In this document: in pieces, positions 12,731 to 24,212 of the stretch
Layout: the number at the start of each line of letters is the position of its first letter
How positions within the stretch are numbered: the stretch's first letter is position 1
Source of the DNA: Eumeta japonica
Lineage: Eukaryota > Arthropoda > Insecta > Lepidoptera > Psychidae
Direction of reading: 5' to 3'
Assembly: GCA_005406025.1 (NCBI GenBank)
Contig: BGZK01000759.1
Span: 186,001 to 250,000, forward strand
DNA: 64,000 nucleotides
Program-made: the position numbers and the translations under genes
Notes under the pieces: model-generated
Database searches by the model: none
What the model was told of the DNA's origin: nothing
Seen by the model: only the letters and a program-made list of their open reading frames with translations

Positions 12731-13475
12731 ATTTCCGAGATTTTATTAGAGGATAAATTATTATGACGAAAAATAAACACAAACAGATAAACGACATCAA
12801 AAGTTGGCACATTACCCCTTAATGATGGGGTCAAACATTGTAACTGGACCGCTTCCATATACTAGCCCTAATGGCACGATGCCATCGTGTCTAATACGAC
12901 CATATACGTTATTCATTATCAAAAAGAAAAGCATTAGCATTAAAAAAAATGTTTCATCACCTCTACATATTAAACCCCAGCGTAAACGAATAGAATTACA
13001 ATATAATGCAAAAGATTTAGCAAAATAGTGATCGTACTATTTGGAAGTATCAAAAAATTTAAATTTCAAATGAATTCAAGTAAGCATTTGGTACTATAAC
13101 TAAAAAAAATAAATACTATATGTTATAATATCAAGTGTTTTTCTCTCTCCATTGGTTGATCTCTCGGGTCTGCAATATGAACATCTTATATTATATAATG
13201 ATATTGTTTTTCTATTTTGTTATTCCGTACAGAAATTGACAAAATGGTACTGTCTAACACAACAGTACATTTCGGAGACCGTTTAACGTAGACGGCAGCA
13301 GTAGGCCGAATCACAGACGAAAATATATTTTCAATTTAACGGTTCATTTTAAGGATACAATGGAAAATCAATGCGTTAAATTATCAATATTCGTCGCGTA
13401 GAATGAAACGATAGCTTATTGAATATGGGTTTCGAAAATGCATATATACTTGTATTTTAACTTTTATTTTACACG
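12731..13475. other. AT-rich non-coding sequence, nothing recognised
   Basis: A 74-codon frame near 12804 has no recognisable features. No repeats are evident. Confidence 0.45.
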
Positions 13476-13479
13476 ACCT

Positions 13480-13690
13480 TTACGCCGGAAGCTTCGCCTG
13501 CGTGGCTATGAAATATATTCCTTCATTTTTTATATGACTCGGTGTTGTTGCCTGTCTCAATCTTGATTCCGATATCAAATTTTATCCAGATATTGTTCCT
13601 TATTAGATCTCAGCCACACTCTTAATTCTAATCTCGATCTTGAATTCAATATCGTTCTCGGTTTCGTTTTTATTTTCGGCAAATAAAAAT
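13480..13690 (-). repeat. Helitron-like fragment with GATTCCG-type array (copy A, diverged)
   Basis: The plus strand reads GAAGCTTCGCCTGCGTGG (a diverged terminal motif), then ATATATTCCTTCATTTTTTA, then a degenerate run of TTGATTCCGAT, CTCGATCTTGA and GTTCTCGGTTTCG units. Orientation is inferred from better copies such as 60739-61260. Confidence 0.45.
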
Positions 13691-14865
13691 ATTTTACATT
13701 CGTTATTACGTCGTTTACTCATGTAGTTTCAATAATTAAATACTTCAGTGTTCATATTATAATGGAGTTAGGTACCTACACATTTAGTTGTAGCATCGTA
13801 ACACAAAACTGTAAAATTAATTATTTATTAGGTCATATTAATATTGTTAATATTGTCCACGTGAAAGGATGAATGTGGAGATATTTTTTTGTTATCACTG
13901 AATGTTGACACTAGCACTGAAAGGATTATAATGTATCTATAGAAAAAAAAAGAATAAAATCATAGCCTATACTACTATGGAATAGTGTGACTTTCCATTA
14001 GTCAAAGACAATTTAAAACCGGTCCTATGCTGCCTCATATTTCACCTTATATATAAACAAACAAACAAGCAAACAATTTTTACCTGCTTGTAATGATAGT
14101 GCAGATAATTATAGATGTATATGGATCGGTGTGCTACACTTTCTCTTTTTTCTAGAGCATATAAGAAAAAATTGTTTTCAACTCGATACGAATGAATATT
14201 TGTCGATTTTTTATATTTTACAGTTCTTGTCCATAACCCAAAAGCTTTTTATAACGTGAAACCGAAACGGCTTTTCCTAATAATGTCTATGACGGCCCAC
14301 TGATATTACAAGGTCGATCAGTTCACAAGTTACAAGTAACATATGAACTTTGGCGATGTATATCTCACAGTGTGGCTGACGAAAAAAATTATACATCAAA
14401 AACTGCTTTATTTGAAAAAAAAAACCCTTCAACGACAAGAGATGAAACACTATGTAAATAACCATTCTATTTATACGTGAAGATACCCTTTTAAATTGTA
14501 AATATGTGGTGTTTTATTTTCCTAAAGAGATATATGGAGTATCCCCACACATGAACAGCAACAAATAAAAATCTTATAGTTTTATTTGTAAGTATACGAG
14601 TTAAGAATACGCGACAGATGAAGCAGAAGTGTGGATGAGCAGCTAAACAAGCGGACGGCCAGGATCGCGTAAGAGCTGCGCCTAGATCGACGGAACTTTC
14701 AAAGTGATGAAATTTTTGGCCACGTTGGTGAATAGTTTATACGTTATCCTCAAATAATGGTACAGACCGCGTGTTTTTTTATTTTTATTACTCAATCTCA
14801 TAATTCTCCAACTCATGAGCATTCCGCGCATATTTAGGTCACAATAATATGTTTACATCATTGTA
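13691..14865. other. AT-rich non-coding sequence, nothing recognised
   Basis: A short AAAC repeat near 14055 (ACAAACAAACAAGCAAAC). No protein-like frame. Confidence 0.45.
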
Positions 14866-14869
14866 AATC

Positions 14870-15260
14870 GGAACGAAACGATTGCATTCCGAACGCGTCC
14901 GAGCGAAGTCGACCGATCGACCCGTGAGCCCTTTCGCCCGAGGTGCCGTGATCAGCCGGTGCCTGCGACGGGCGACCGGCCCGCGCGGGTCTCCGGGGAC
15001 TCCGTAGTAGGTTTACGCGAACGGTCGCCGGGCCGATCCTTCGCCGCGTTCCGCGTCGCCGGCTAATTGCCCGCTATTAAATCTAGCCCGCAATTCGAAC
15101 GGAAACATTTATAAGTGGCCGCCCGCACCGGGTGCATTTTGCCTGTACTAGCTTTTACTCGCTTAATCGTCCTAGAAACGCGCCGTAATTAAACTGAAAG
15201 CGGACGCGCGCGCCGGCCTCGCCCGTCGGGTACGACTCCTGCGGACTCGTCCACGATGAG
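14870..15260. promoter_or_regulatory. CpG-rich island with homeodomain-type cores
   Basis: About 390 bp, CpG-rich throughout, with AT cores set between GC spacers: GGCTAATTGCCCG near 15061, CTATTAAATCTAG near 15073, GCTTAATCG near 15160 and CCGTAATTAAACTG near 15183. No open frame of 60 codons exists on either strand, so it is not a coding exon of normal size. This makes it the best regulatory-element candidate on the 3' side of the PDZ exon. Confidence 0.45.
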
Positions 15261-16890
15261 CCTAGGGAAATTGCTGTTCTACTTTTTTAAGCTATTGCAT
15301 AGCTTTTATCACGGGCTTTGAGCGCGGCGACCGAATCAAGAAATTTCGTAACGAAAATAAAACCTAACACCCCCCATTCCGCCTACCATGTAGCTCGGCC
15401 GAGCGTTCGCTTAACGTGTATGTATATGGTACGACTGTGACGAGCTGCTCCGAAATCGGACGAATACGTAAACAGCCATTTGTGAGAAAGTACATAGGTG
15501 TATAGGTATCTATCACATCTTTATAATGCCACACTCACCGCATGTGCCCCGTAAGTATATATGTAGGTATATATGTATACATAGGTGTACCTATGTATAA
15601 CAGTGAATAGCAGTTGCTGGTGAATAGCTATACGCGTAAAATTTGTGTATAAAGTGTTTTAAATATGAATAACCGAAGTGCATTTATTAATAAAGAAAGT
15701 GATGAAAAAACTTGAATTAATATCAAAGAAAAAAATATTGCCTGAATAAATAAATAATTATAATTGCATAAATTAATAAAAAATGCTATGCAATAGCTTC
15801 ACCGCGGCAGTCCCCGAGTGCCACACGTTTTTTATTCTATTTTATACATGTTCGATCTGTAATTGAAAATGAAAGCGATCGATGATTTCACGCTGCTGTT
15901 CGAGTGCCTGCTCACGAGCGCTTTATTTTTTGTAGTATTTCGATCGGTAGTTTCTGACGAGAGAGACGTATATAATTATCTATACGATAAATAAGCTCAT
16001 TCGATGCGTTCCACGGCCTAGTTAATCACGTGCGCTCGCTAAGTGCATGTGTGGTTTTATCGTGCAGCTAATAAGCAGCGCAATGAATAAACGCCCTTTC
16101 GCTCCAAGGAAATCTATGCTATTCATACCCTAATTTAAATTATTATACACTGATGAAATTAGACAGACGAATTCACAGATCTAAATATGGATTTTCTACT
16201 CTTCCTGTAAAAAAATATTTTCGTGACAGCAATCTAAAAATATATATCATCTGATACTTACTAATATGCGATAAAAGAGATCGGAACATTTATAATAATA
16301 ATATTAAGCAAAAGTTGTTCTTAATACATATCATAATTATAGGAATTTTAAATTTTTATATTCTATCTTTCCTGAAAGATATTTCAATTGGTACTCATAG
16401 TTTTTCCAAAGGGGTCAAAAAATCTATAACTACCAGATAATCTAGGCAAACATAGAATAAAATCATAAACAAATAATGTTTATCTGTACAAATATAATAC
16501 GTATTAAAAAAAAAACAATTTATGCTCCTTAAATTTATTTATATTGCTGAAAAAAAGAGAGTTTTTAGAATTTTTGTTTTCTTGTCTGTTTGTCTGTGGG
16601 CTTGGGCACGCTAATCTAAGAAACGACTTAACTAATTTAAATGCTATTTTCACTCATGTATTGTGGCAAGCTGGCGGTAACACTTAGTTTTGTATAATTA
16701 CAATCAGTTCCCAAATAAAAAGTTATGTTAATCTTGTATCTGAGTGTATTATACCGATAAAAATGAGAACATTTATTTTTAACGACATGCTAATTTTCAA
16801 CATTAAATGAGAAAAATGTAAAGAATTAGCTTATCGCCATCTTGAAATGTAATCTTCTAGAACAATAATATATAGCGACAAAAGTAAGTG
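15261..16890. other. AT-rich non-coding sequence
   Basis: Contains a palindrome, TATACATAGGTGTACCTATG, near 15575 set in GTATATATG repeats. A CTTGTCTGTTTGTCTGTGGG ... AAACGACTTAACTAATTT block near 16580-16640 resembles transposon-flank sequence seen again near 53560. No gene. Confidence 0.35.
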
Positions 16891-16892
16891 TG

Positions 16893-16930
16893 TTTCGATT
16901 TATATCAACATTAATTGATATAAATCGAAA
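16893..16930. repeat. Perfect 16-bp inverted repeat (hairpin)
   Basis: Arms TTTCGATTTATATCAA (16893-16908) and its exact complement (16915-16930) around a 6-nt loop CATTAA. No coding context. It could be a transposon-derived palindrome. Confidence 0.7.
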
Positions 16931-17340
16931 AGTTTATATCGATGCGTATAATGAGACTTACATCTCACTGTCTGTCCGTTTATGTCCTTTCGCGCGAAAA
17001 CCATTTATCCGATCTATATACATTTTTTAAGTCCTTGACTATGTTATCTGGCTAAATTATAAAATATATTTTATTACACGTAGCAAAGCACGAAATAAGA
17101 AGTGACGGTAATGGTGAATCGAGTTGAAAAAAGACCATAAGAGGTATATCAAATTAATGTGCTATATAATTGCAGATCTTAAAAAGAGCTACAAATAAGT
17201 CCGGGAAAGACTATCCCTGTCTACTAAGGATCATCAACAACCAGCGTTTGTATGTTTGAAGTAACTCCCAGCTGTCGACGGTCTTGCACGACGAGAATCG
17301 AATTAGATCCATTAAAAAAGCGAGGACCTAATAAAATTCT
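16931..17340. other. Repeat-like non-coding sequence
   Basis: CTGTCTGTCCGTTTATGTCC and CATTTATCCGATCTATATAC resemble the body of common lepidopteran transposons, but no ends are resolved. Confidence 0.3.
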
Positions 17341-17412
17341 ACTTTATTTATAAAAAGAAACCTAAACGATTCGGTAGTCCACTCGAGCGGAGTCGCGGGC
17401 ACAGCTAGTCTT
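17341..17412 (+). repeat. Helitron-like 3' end fragment
   Basis: The plus strand reads GTCCACTCGAGCGGAGTCGC then GGGCACAGCTAGT, matching the terminal motif of the family (GC-rich hairpin followed by CTAGT). No GATTCCG array is attached to this copy. Confidence 0.5.
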
Positions 17413-18150
17413 GAAATAATTCTATAGTGTTTCGTTTTGAGAATGAACCGTTTTAAATTAATCACTTTCAATATGAAAATCGAAACACCCAAAAATACAA
17501 AAACCTGCGTTATTCCAAAAAAATATAAGACGCCGCTATAGTGCTGTGAAATTGCGCAAGCATATTGTGTTTCATGGTCTGTAAAAGCCCTTTACAGATG
17601 AAAAATTTTACTGCCGGAAATAGCGTGCATCGTACGCGGGCGCAAATCGGAATATTTATGGACCGTATGTGTATGCTTATTTTTAAGACAAAACCTTAAC
17701 CGTTATCGTAACAATTGTACCGAATCACCTCACAAAATGATGCGGATGAGTATTTTTCGCTCTCCTTTGTTCTATTTTTTTTAAACATATAATTGTAAAA
17801 GTTTAAACGTGTAAATCAATTTACAAAATATTTTACATAATAAAAACTCCGTAGAATATATTTCTTGCTGTTTAAGATTTTTTCTTATTCTTCTTGAGTA
17901 ACAACTACATATTTCTTGGTGACTATCAAACTTCCATAATATGATATAATAAATAAGTAATATATTAAAATATAATAAAAATATAAAGTTGCTTACACGC
18001 AAATTTTCAGTCAAAAATCGTTTAATGTTTTTTCATTCCTCGTTATTTAAATAAAAAAGATATGCTTAAAAGTGTTGTTCACTTAATTATAAGATATTCT
18101 CTTATTCGTTACTAAAATATCTGAAATTGAACTACTAACATTAAAAACAC
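17413..18150. other. Start of the intron downstream of the PDZ exon
   Basis: AT-rich sequence following the donor at 18154. A 77-codon minus-strand frame at 17781-18014 is Ile/Leu/Phe/Lys-rich as expected of AT-rich DNA and is rejected as coding. The CGTGCATCGTACGCGGGCGC patch near 17625 is more complex. Confidence 0.45.
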
Positions 18151-18152
18151 TC

Positions 18153-18154
18153 AC
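18153..18154 (-). other. 5' splice donor of the PDZ-gene exon
   Basis: The minus strand reads AGCAG|GTGAGTG, a near-perfect insect donor. It lies directly before an in-frame TGA, so the exon must be spliced here to extend the protein. No acceptor and exon that continue the frame could be picked out in the 18 kb downstream. Confidence 0.8.
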
Positions 18155-19815
18155 CTGCTATCAACGACATCTCCGCTCTCGTCTAGTTCGCCAATGGTGT
18201 CTAGCGATGCGCCGGAGCCGTCCTCCCTGACCTCCGTAGGCGGCGGAGGCGGTTGTGTGGTCGGCCGCGCTTTCGTTTCATTACTACACTCTTTGAACTG
18301 AGTCTTAGGCACGAAATCTATGAGCCTAGGGAGAGCTTCAGGCACTAGAATCTCTTCTGTAACTTCTGAACCATTATGATTCATCTCCGCCTCGGAATGC
18401 TGCAGCCACGTTTCTATACAATTCTTCTTTGTTGGTGTTAAAAGCGTGTCTGGAACAGTTTTTGTGTTGTCAGTAAAAGACAACTCTTTCGGCTTCTTCA
18501 AGTCCGCTGTCCAATCTGATTTATTGATTCGCGGCATGGGTTTAGGTTTTATCAAAGCCGGTTCCAAGGCATTGATCTTTTCAGAGTTGTTTTTTGATTC
18601 TTTCACGTCAATGTTAATGCACGTGATGTTGCGTATGATAGTATTATTGTTGTTCTTATCGTTCAAAGTCGTTTCTTTCTGAAGTGGTAAAATTTCTGCT
18701 GTAAGGTCTTGAGTTTTTCCGGGTAGGTTTTCTATTGGTTTCATTTCGTTCTTAATTTCAGTTTTCATTTCTTGGATTTTTGTTATAGTCATATCTTTTA
18801 ATATATCTGAATCTATGTTCTCAATACAATTTAATACTTTGTGTATGTCAATAGTTTTAGGCTGCAATACTGGAGTAGAAGGAATGCTGTTTTCAACCGA
18901 ATTAGTCATTGATCCTAAACGATCGACAACGGTAGAAATAGAGCTTCCTGTATCATCAGACTCAGCGTCTGCCAAAGCAAGACATCGTTCCCAATCTGTA
19001 GACAACAAATCAATATACACTTCGGCTTCAGGCGGCATAGCTTTTCCATCCGATAATCTTCTCACTAAACGGCGAACTTCTTCGGGGGAACCTCTTTTCA
19101 GATATGCTATACCTTCTTTATTTTGGCGATGGAGGTGACTATCAAAAGAGGATTTTCGTGATAATTTTATTGTTGTTAATGCATTTGACGATCCATGAAT
19201 TGCAAGATCTTTGTTTCCAATAACCTGTTTTAAGATTTCTTCAGTTTGATCTCCTACAGTTTGAAAAGTCGGTCTTTCTTTGAAAGAGTTTTTCTTCCCG
19301 AGCTTTCTAGGAGGAACGGGTGGAGGTAAGCAATTTGGTCTTGCGATTTCTGTCGATTGATTTTTCAATTGTTCGGCATTTGTTGTATCGATCGATTTAT
19401 TTTCATTATTCGTTTCGAAGTGTCTAACGAGCAATTTGAGAGTTTCGTCAGAATCTTTAAGACGACGAACGCAATCTATACGCGTCAAATCTGAAACTGC
19501 TACGTTATCAATGGCCAAAATTTCATCTCCGGGAATAAGATTTCCCCAAGGCGTAGACGCGCTGGCCGCGGGACTGTTCTCTGCGCAGGACTGTACAAGA
19601 AGTCGTCGAACCTTTTCGGCGGCAGCAGAACCGCCCTCAAACTTGAGACCGAGCCCGAGACGCGCACCTCGCGGCCGGTGCACCAGCACCTCGGCAGCAC
19701 CGGCAGTCGAGCCCACCGTCAGCACGGTCACGAAGGAAGAATCGGGTACGACCGGACGGCCCTCGCCCACCGGCACGATGGTCACGAACTCTTCACTAAG
19801 ACCGACGGTCGCCAT
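18155..19815 (-). CDS. PDZ-domain scaffold protein, first coding exon (5' part of gene)
   Basis: An open frame of 553 complete codons plus two bases starts at ATG (19815-19813) and runs into the splice donor AG|GTGAGT, whose GT is at 18154-18153, giving a phase-2 intron. Reading past the donor meets a stop at once, so this is an exon and not a whole gene. One PDZ domain is visible at about residues 40-132: the carboxylate-binding loop reads RLGLGLKFEGG (52-62), and the second half reads GDEILAIDNVAVSDL (96-110) followed by a CVRRLKDS helix. PDZ domains bind C-terminal peptides of membrane or signalling proteins. A proline-rich PPPVPPRK stretch (164-171) fits a class II SH3 ligand. The rest is low-complexity and probably disordered, with a conserved-looking acidic block around residues 240-305 (VRRLVRRLSDG ... 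DWERCLALADAESDDTG) and a C-terminal PPPPP run. No signal peptide or membrane segment is seen. It is likely a cytoplasmic cortical adaptor. I do not recognise the orthologue. Codon use and GC content differ clearly from the AT-rich surroundings. Confidence 0.9.
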
Positions 19816-20150
19816 ACTGCGGCCGGGGCGGGAGCGCCGCCGCGACCTCCCGTGCGCCGGTCCAACGGTTCGGCTAGAACCTGCCGACGAAGAATATTAT
19901 GAGTTTAAGTAATACAAATACAACGGCAACAAATAAAGCGGCGCACGCGGCGGTCGGCGCGCGAGTACTGCGCACGACCTCTCTCTTTCACTGTTTCGCT
20001 GCGTTCGACTGTTTCGAGATGAACCGAAATCGGAAACACCGATCTCCGTTACGCTCCCACTCGTACTTGTCCGAGCACTCTTGAGCCAAATATGGCGCCA
20101 CTCTATTACCCGCATAATAAAGATGAGCACTGTAAATAAATTTATATGGG
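19816..20150 (-). promoter_or_regulatory. 5' untranslated region and probable promoter of the PDZ gene
   Basis: The GC-rich, CpG-rich stretch directly upstream of the ATG falls back to AT-rich sequence near 20100, as expected for a promoter and 5' leader. At 20086-20095 there is a perfect CC(A/T)6GG (CArG) box, CCAAATATGG, beside a GGCGCC. A weak TATA-like ATATAAAT lies on the minus strand at about 20138-20147, with CAGT initiator-like sequences downstream. A TCGGCAG|G near 19880 could be a splice acceptor, so the leader may contain an intron. The exact start site cannot be fixed from sequence alone. Confidence 0.5.
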
Positions 20151-20935
20151 ATATGAAACAATAAACGTTTCTGTTATCGAGAATCAAATGCAGCGTCTTC
20201 CTACGTATGAGTTTGTGAACAAATTAAGCAACTGTTATGTTTTCTACTTTGTACCACTTAGCTTTTTTGTATTGAAAAATTACGCACCTTCGCTTTATGT
20301 AAAAATAAATATGGAGTAGTGGCTGCTTTGAGCGTATGCATCGCTCTCTATGTCTGTGCCTAATTCATAGAAAATTTTTAACGTTTTTGGAATGAAATAT
20401 GAAATTATTTTTATATACATTTATTTTGATATTTAATCATTACAATCATATTCAACAAAACTAACTACTTCTTGATCCATCTAATCTATCATCCACTAAC
20501 TCCGTCTCAAGTCCTGTTACTGGATTGTTGACAGTTGAACAATAATAAGATATAATTGAATAGCTTCACTATAAAGCAATAACAACCTAACAAATCTATC
20601 AAAGGACTGCCCTTTAATTGAAATTTGAATTATGATTTGTCATTTACTGTACAAGGCGTTATAAATCGTTTATTTTAAAAATTAACACGTCGAATATTAA
20701 AGTTAAAACAATACGAATGAGATCTCACGTAAATTCAGAATTGTGGTATATTAAAACAAAATATGACAACGATTTCATGTTTTAACACTCTATGGAAATT
20801 ATTAGTTTCGATGTATTTTACAAAGAATGTGCCGCGATTCCATCATTTTTACATGAGTTTCGACTCGGGTAACGTAATGGAGAAACAGACGTTAGCGCTG
20901 TCTTGAATTCATAATGAAATTTCTTGTAAGCATTT
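20151..20935. other. AT-rich non-coding sequence, nothing recognised
   Basis: No protein-like frame upstream of the PDZ gene promoter. Confidence 0.45.
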
Positions 20936-20939
20936 CGTC

Positions 20940-21140
20940 AACGGCACCAGCCCGCGCGGACAGATGAACTCTTTCATGTTTAATATCGAACTGTTTAATA
21001 TTGAACTCTTTAATATCGAGTGATCTCTCCGTCCATTCGTCCCCGACACGATTCCGAACCTGTATTCGATTTCAATCCTTATTCGACTAATGGTTTCGAT
21101 TCTGGTCTCTACCCAATCTCGGTCCCGATCCAATTATCGT
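20940..21140 (-). repeat. Helitron-like fragment with GATTCCG-type array (copy B)
   Basis: CAGCCCGCGCGGACAGATGA resembles the terminal motif. It is followed by CGATTCCGAACC, TTCGATTTCAATCC, GGTTTCGATTCTGG and TCGGTCCCGATCC units. Reading frames here on both strands are translations of the repeat. Confidence 0.5.
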
Positions 21141-21710
21141 TTGCGATAGTTAGTTCTAAATGGCTTTATCAATTTTGTATGGAATATATTATTACAGATT
21201 TTTCACTCTATTGGATATTAAATTTTCCAAAACTTCTGCTTGCCGATATTAGTAAAGTTTAGTCAATGAATCAGTCAGCGAATCGATTTACCGTTATATC
21301 TCCTATTATCTAAATATATCAATGAAAAAAGATAATTGGATGCACCAAAAAGATACACCAGCGCATGATACTATAACCTGATTTTTATAAAATGAAACCT
21401 GCATTTTATGCTCGGATATGACTAAAATATATCTGAATTTGTGTACAATCCAAGCCACTTTTTAATTTATTAAATCATTGCTTATCATATTTTTGATGAA
21501 CCACACAGTCCGGTTACTAGTCTGTAAGAACCTACTGACACTATTAAATATTGCCGTATGAAAAGGAAAAGATTAATCGTGACAAGACCCCATAAATAAA
21601 CACACTGATCACATATAAACACTTTAAGCTGCATCTTCACATTAATAAGCCGTAATTTAGATTAATTTTATCAGCTAACCACGAAAAACATTTCGACTAT
21701 CGATAATTTT
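21141..21710. other. AT-rich non-coding sequence, nothing recognised
   Basis: No supported feature. Confidence 0.45.
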
Positions 21711-21714
21711 ATGA

Positions 21715-21900
21715 AGCGCTTCGTGACGAGCGCGGTGCACCGAGCGCGGCGCCCGCAGCCCGTCCGTCATTACGATGAGCGGTTGGATGTGGGTCGGCCG
21801 CGTCGGCGCCGCCGCCGGCGTCCCCGCGCTGGCGCAGCGCCGGGGGCGGCCGGCCCGTTACCGCCGCCGCCTCCGAAGGGTGGGCCCGCTTTCTCTGCTT
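21715..21900. promoter_or_regulatory. Short CpG-rich island
   Basis: About 185 bp of CGCC/GCCG-rich sequence with frames on both strands giving Arg/Ala/Pro-rich peptides, the usual appearance of a small CpG island. No splice sites or domain recognised. Confidence 0.3.
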
Positions 21901-22314
21901 GTAAAGCATCACTATCGTTTCATGGGAAAAAAAAATACACATGCACCGTTTCTACGTTAAATAAATTCCTTAGCACATTGCCGGTTTACGTGTTCAGACG
22001 GATAACAGAACGGAATGTAAATCGCTATGGATTCTCGCAATCACAAAAAGTATCATACTACTGAACTAACGCAATCAATATGTCCGACTAAATACGTCTG
22101 TGTATAAGTATTACACGATGTTATTTTAAGACTTAATAATATGAAAAATCAGTTGTTTTTCCAAAAATCTATTGCAATATCATTTTAATATTATTTTTCC
22201 TAAAAACCTTAAGATTTTTTTTATTCTTTACTTTATTTCTATAACATTAAAGTCACACACTAAGCAAAGAAATTTTTTTTGTAATCTCAAAAACATATAT
22301 AAAAATACGTAAGA
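21901..22314. other. AT-rich non-coding sequence, nothing recognised
   Basis: No supported feature. Confidence 0.4.
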
Positions 22315-22590
22315 TCTAGCACAAAAATAGGCCGTAACGACCGGTGAAATACAATACTTTCACAGAATAAAGACGTGAAGTAGCAGTTACCGTTGTTACA
22401 TTTCGTCCAGCAGTTGAGAGCTACAATGCCCCCCTCCATCTCTACTGCTACCACATACTATATCAGTCAGATCTCCGCTCCATTAGATATCCAATTCCTT
22501 CCCAAGAGAGAACACACCGGTGACTCCTCCGGAGTTGCGAGTGTTCATGGGCGTCCTCTACTCTCAGGCGGCTCGCCTGCACGTTTGTCC
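22315..22590 (-). repeat. SINE-like interspersed repeat, copy 3 (inverted)
   Basis: The minus strand reads GCCCATGAACACTCGCAACT, CCGGAGGAGTCACCGGTGTG, GGAATTGGATATCTAATGGA, AACAACGGTAACTGCTAC, TCACGTCTTTATTCTGTGAA and GTATTGTATTTCACCGGTCG, in the same order as the copies at 7613 and 12430. Confidence 0.65.
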
Positions 22591-23635
22591 CTCGAATATG
22601 CTACAAAAGAATACAATTTGATCACAAACTGATCTGTTCTAACTATATAAATCTAATAAATGTCCAATCTTGAGGTGGTACTTAATTACATTCAAAACTC
22701 AGTTCTGCTGATTCGTGATCTTCGACCCTATTACGTCTTGTGCAAGCAACTGGTATGTGTGTGTAAAAGTAAAAAAAAAGTAATTGGAAATAGCGAGTCA
22801 ATTTAAATTGCCTGTGAAAAGAACTTCACTTATAACTTCACATTAATAGATTTTTAAAAGCCTTAAATAGGTTCAGTTCTGTAAATAAGTATAAGTAAAG
22901 TACGAATATAAGAAAATTTCTGTTTAAAAATAGTAATTATAGAATTCTTCCCAAATCATTTTAAAATTAAGAATTTTTAACTGATAGACTATGCTTATTT
23001 ATACAACTACACAAACAGAAGACGTGGATAGATATTTATTTTTACCCTTACAAATAGAAACGGATAATGGTATGACGTAACATTAAATCGGCAAATGAAT
23101 AGTCAACGTCGTATGATGTAAGAAAGGATTATGTCGAAAGCAGTAACTGATGATGCTCTTTATTATCATAAAACGTCAATAATGTTAAGACCAGCTTTAA
23201 TGACGTCTCACAGTAGCAGAATAAATAATAGAAAAATATTATAGCTGAATTCATATTTTTTCTGGATTTAGCTGACCAATTATTCATTACTCGAATCGAA
23301 AAAACTCTTTACAAAACAGACTTTTACCTACTAACGTTGGTGTAGACGGTTGGCTTTTTTCATTCGATCCACTATAGTATTTTACGAAGCGAGCACTCAC
23401 GGGATTCCCCTGCATAAAAACTTACTACGCTCTACGTTCATTCATTTCCTAACTTACTTATGTGGATTTTTTTTTTCTTCATGACCAGAATCGCGGACGT
23501 GTGTGATACAAAAGCCTTTCCATGTCTCTCCCTTTCTTCGCTCTATGGCACTCATTTATTTTTCTTCTTCGCATGTACGCGTAGTAACTTAATTACTGTA
23601 TGATAATGAGTTACTGTAGTTCGGTACTTCTGAAT
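22591..23635. other. AT-rich non-coding sequence, nothing recognised
   Basis: No protein-like frame or recognised repeat. Confidence 0.45.
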
Positions 23636-23639
23636 TAGG

Positions 23640-23930
23640 TTAACGCAACGCCGGCCGGCCCGAATGCGTGCGTTCCGATCCGATACGAAAACCGTGATAC
23701 TGGCCTTACACCGGCGTCAGTAAGGCGTAAATTCAATGATCATAAGATCATTATCTGCGCGTACGGTCGGAAACGGCAAACAAAAGAAACGAGAGCACGA
23801 ACTCATTGTCCGGCGAACGTGATTTTCTCAGATCAGATCGAGACGTGGATTGGGATCGATACGAATCGATGAGCGCTACCGGCAGTGTTATAGCGTCATT
23901 GTCTCAGTGGGCGATGACTTTTTTCACACG
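23640..23930. other. Complex, moderately GC-rich non-coding patch
   Basis: Balanced composition with small palindromes (GATCATAAGATCAT, CCGGCCGG, GATCGATACGAATCGATG), unlike the AT-rich flanks. Possibly conserved regulatory DNA. No frame. Confidence 0.3.
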
Positions 23931-23964
23931 AGGTGAGTACTAATAACAAAATCATTTACTACAC

Positions 23965-24135
23965 GAAATAGCCGAGCGGCGGTGACTCGGAGGTTAAGAG
24001 CGTCACTTTTGAACCGGAAGGTACATGGGATCGATCCTGAAAACAGCCGAATTGACCAGTTCGTTTTAACTTGAATCGAGTTAAAATCAATCCCTCGTTG
24101 CCTCGAAGAGTATTTTAAGCCTTCGATTGTAGCAA
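23965..24135 (+). repeat. Degenerate tRNA-derived SINE
   Basis: GCCGAGCGGCGGTGACTCGG then AGGTTAAGAGCGTCACTTTT and ACCGGAAGGTACATGGGATC resemble the A-box to B-box layout of tRNA-like SINE heads (the B-box counterpart is GGGATCGATCC). A TTGACCAGTTCGTTTTAACT body and ATTGTAGC-type sequence follow. It does not fold into a convincing functional tRNA. Confidence 0.4.
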
Positions 24136-24183
24136 TTGCCGTTAGCACAAAGCACTGGGCGCGAGCTCCGCAATCAAGGCTTG

Positions 24184-24212
24184 CCCACAATCTAAAACAA
24201 AAAGATTGTGGG
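24184..24212. repeat. Perfect 10-bp hairpin
   Basis: CCCACAATCT and AGATTGTGGG flank a 9-nt A-rich loop. It lies just after the tRNA-like SINE and could be a snap-back junction of two repeat copies. Confidence 0.55.

Noticed and set aside
18446..19138. Plus-strand frames of 78 and 107 codons
   Set aside because: Shadows of the minus-strand PDZ exon.
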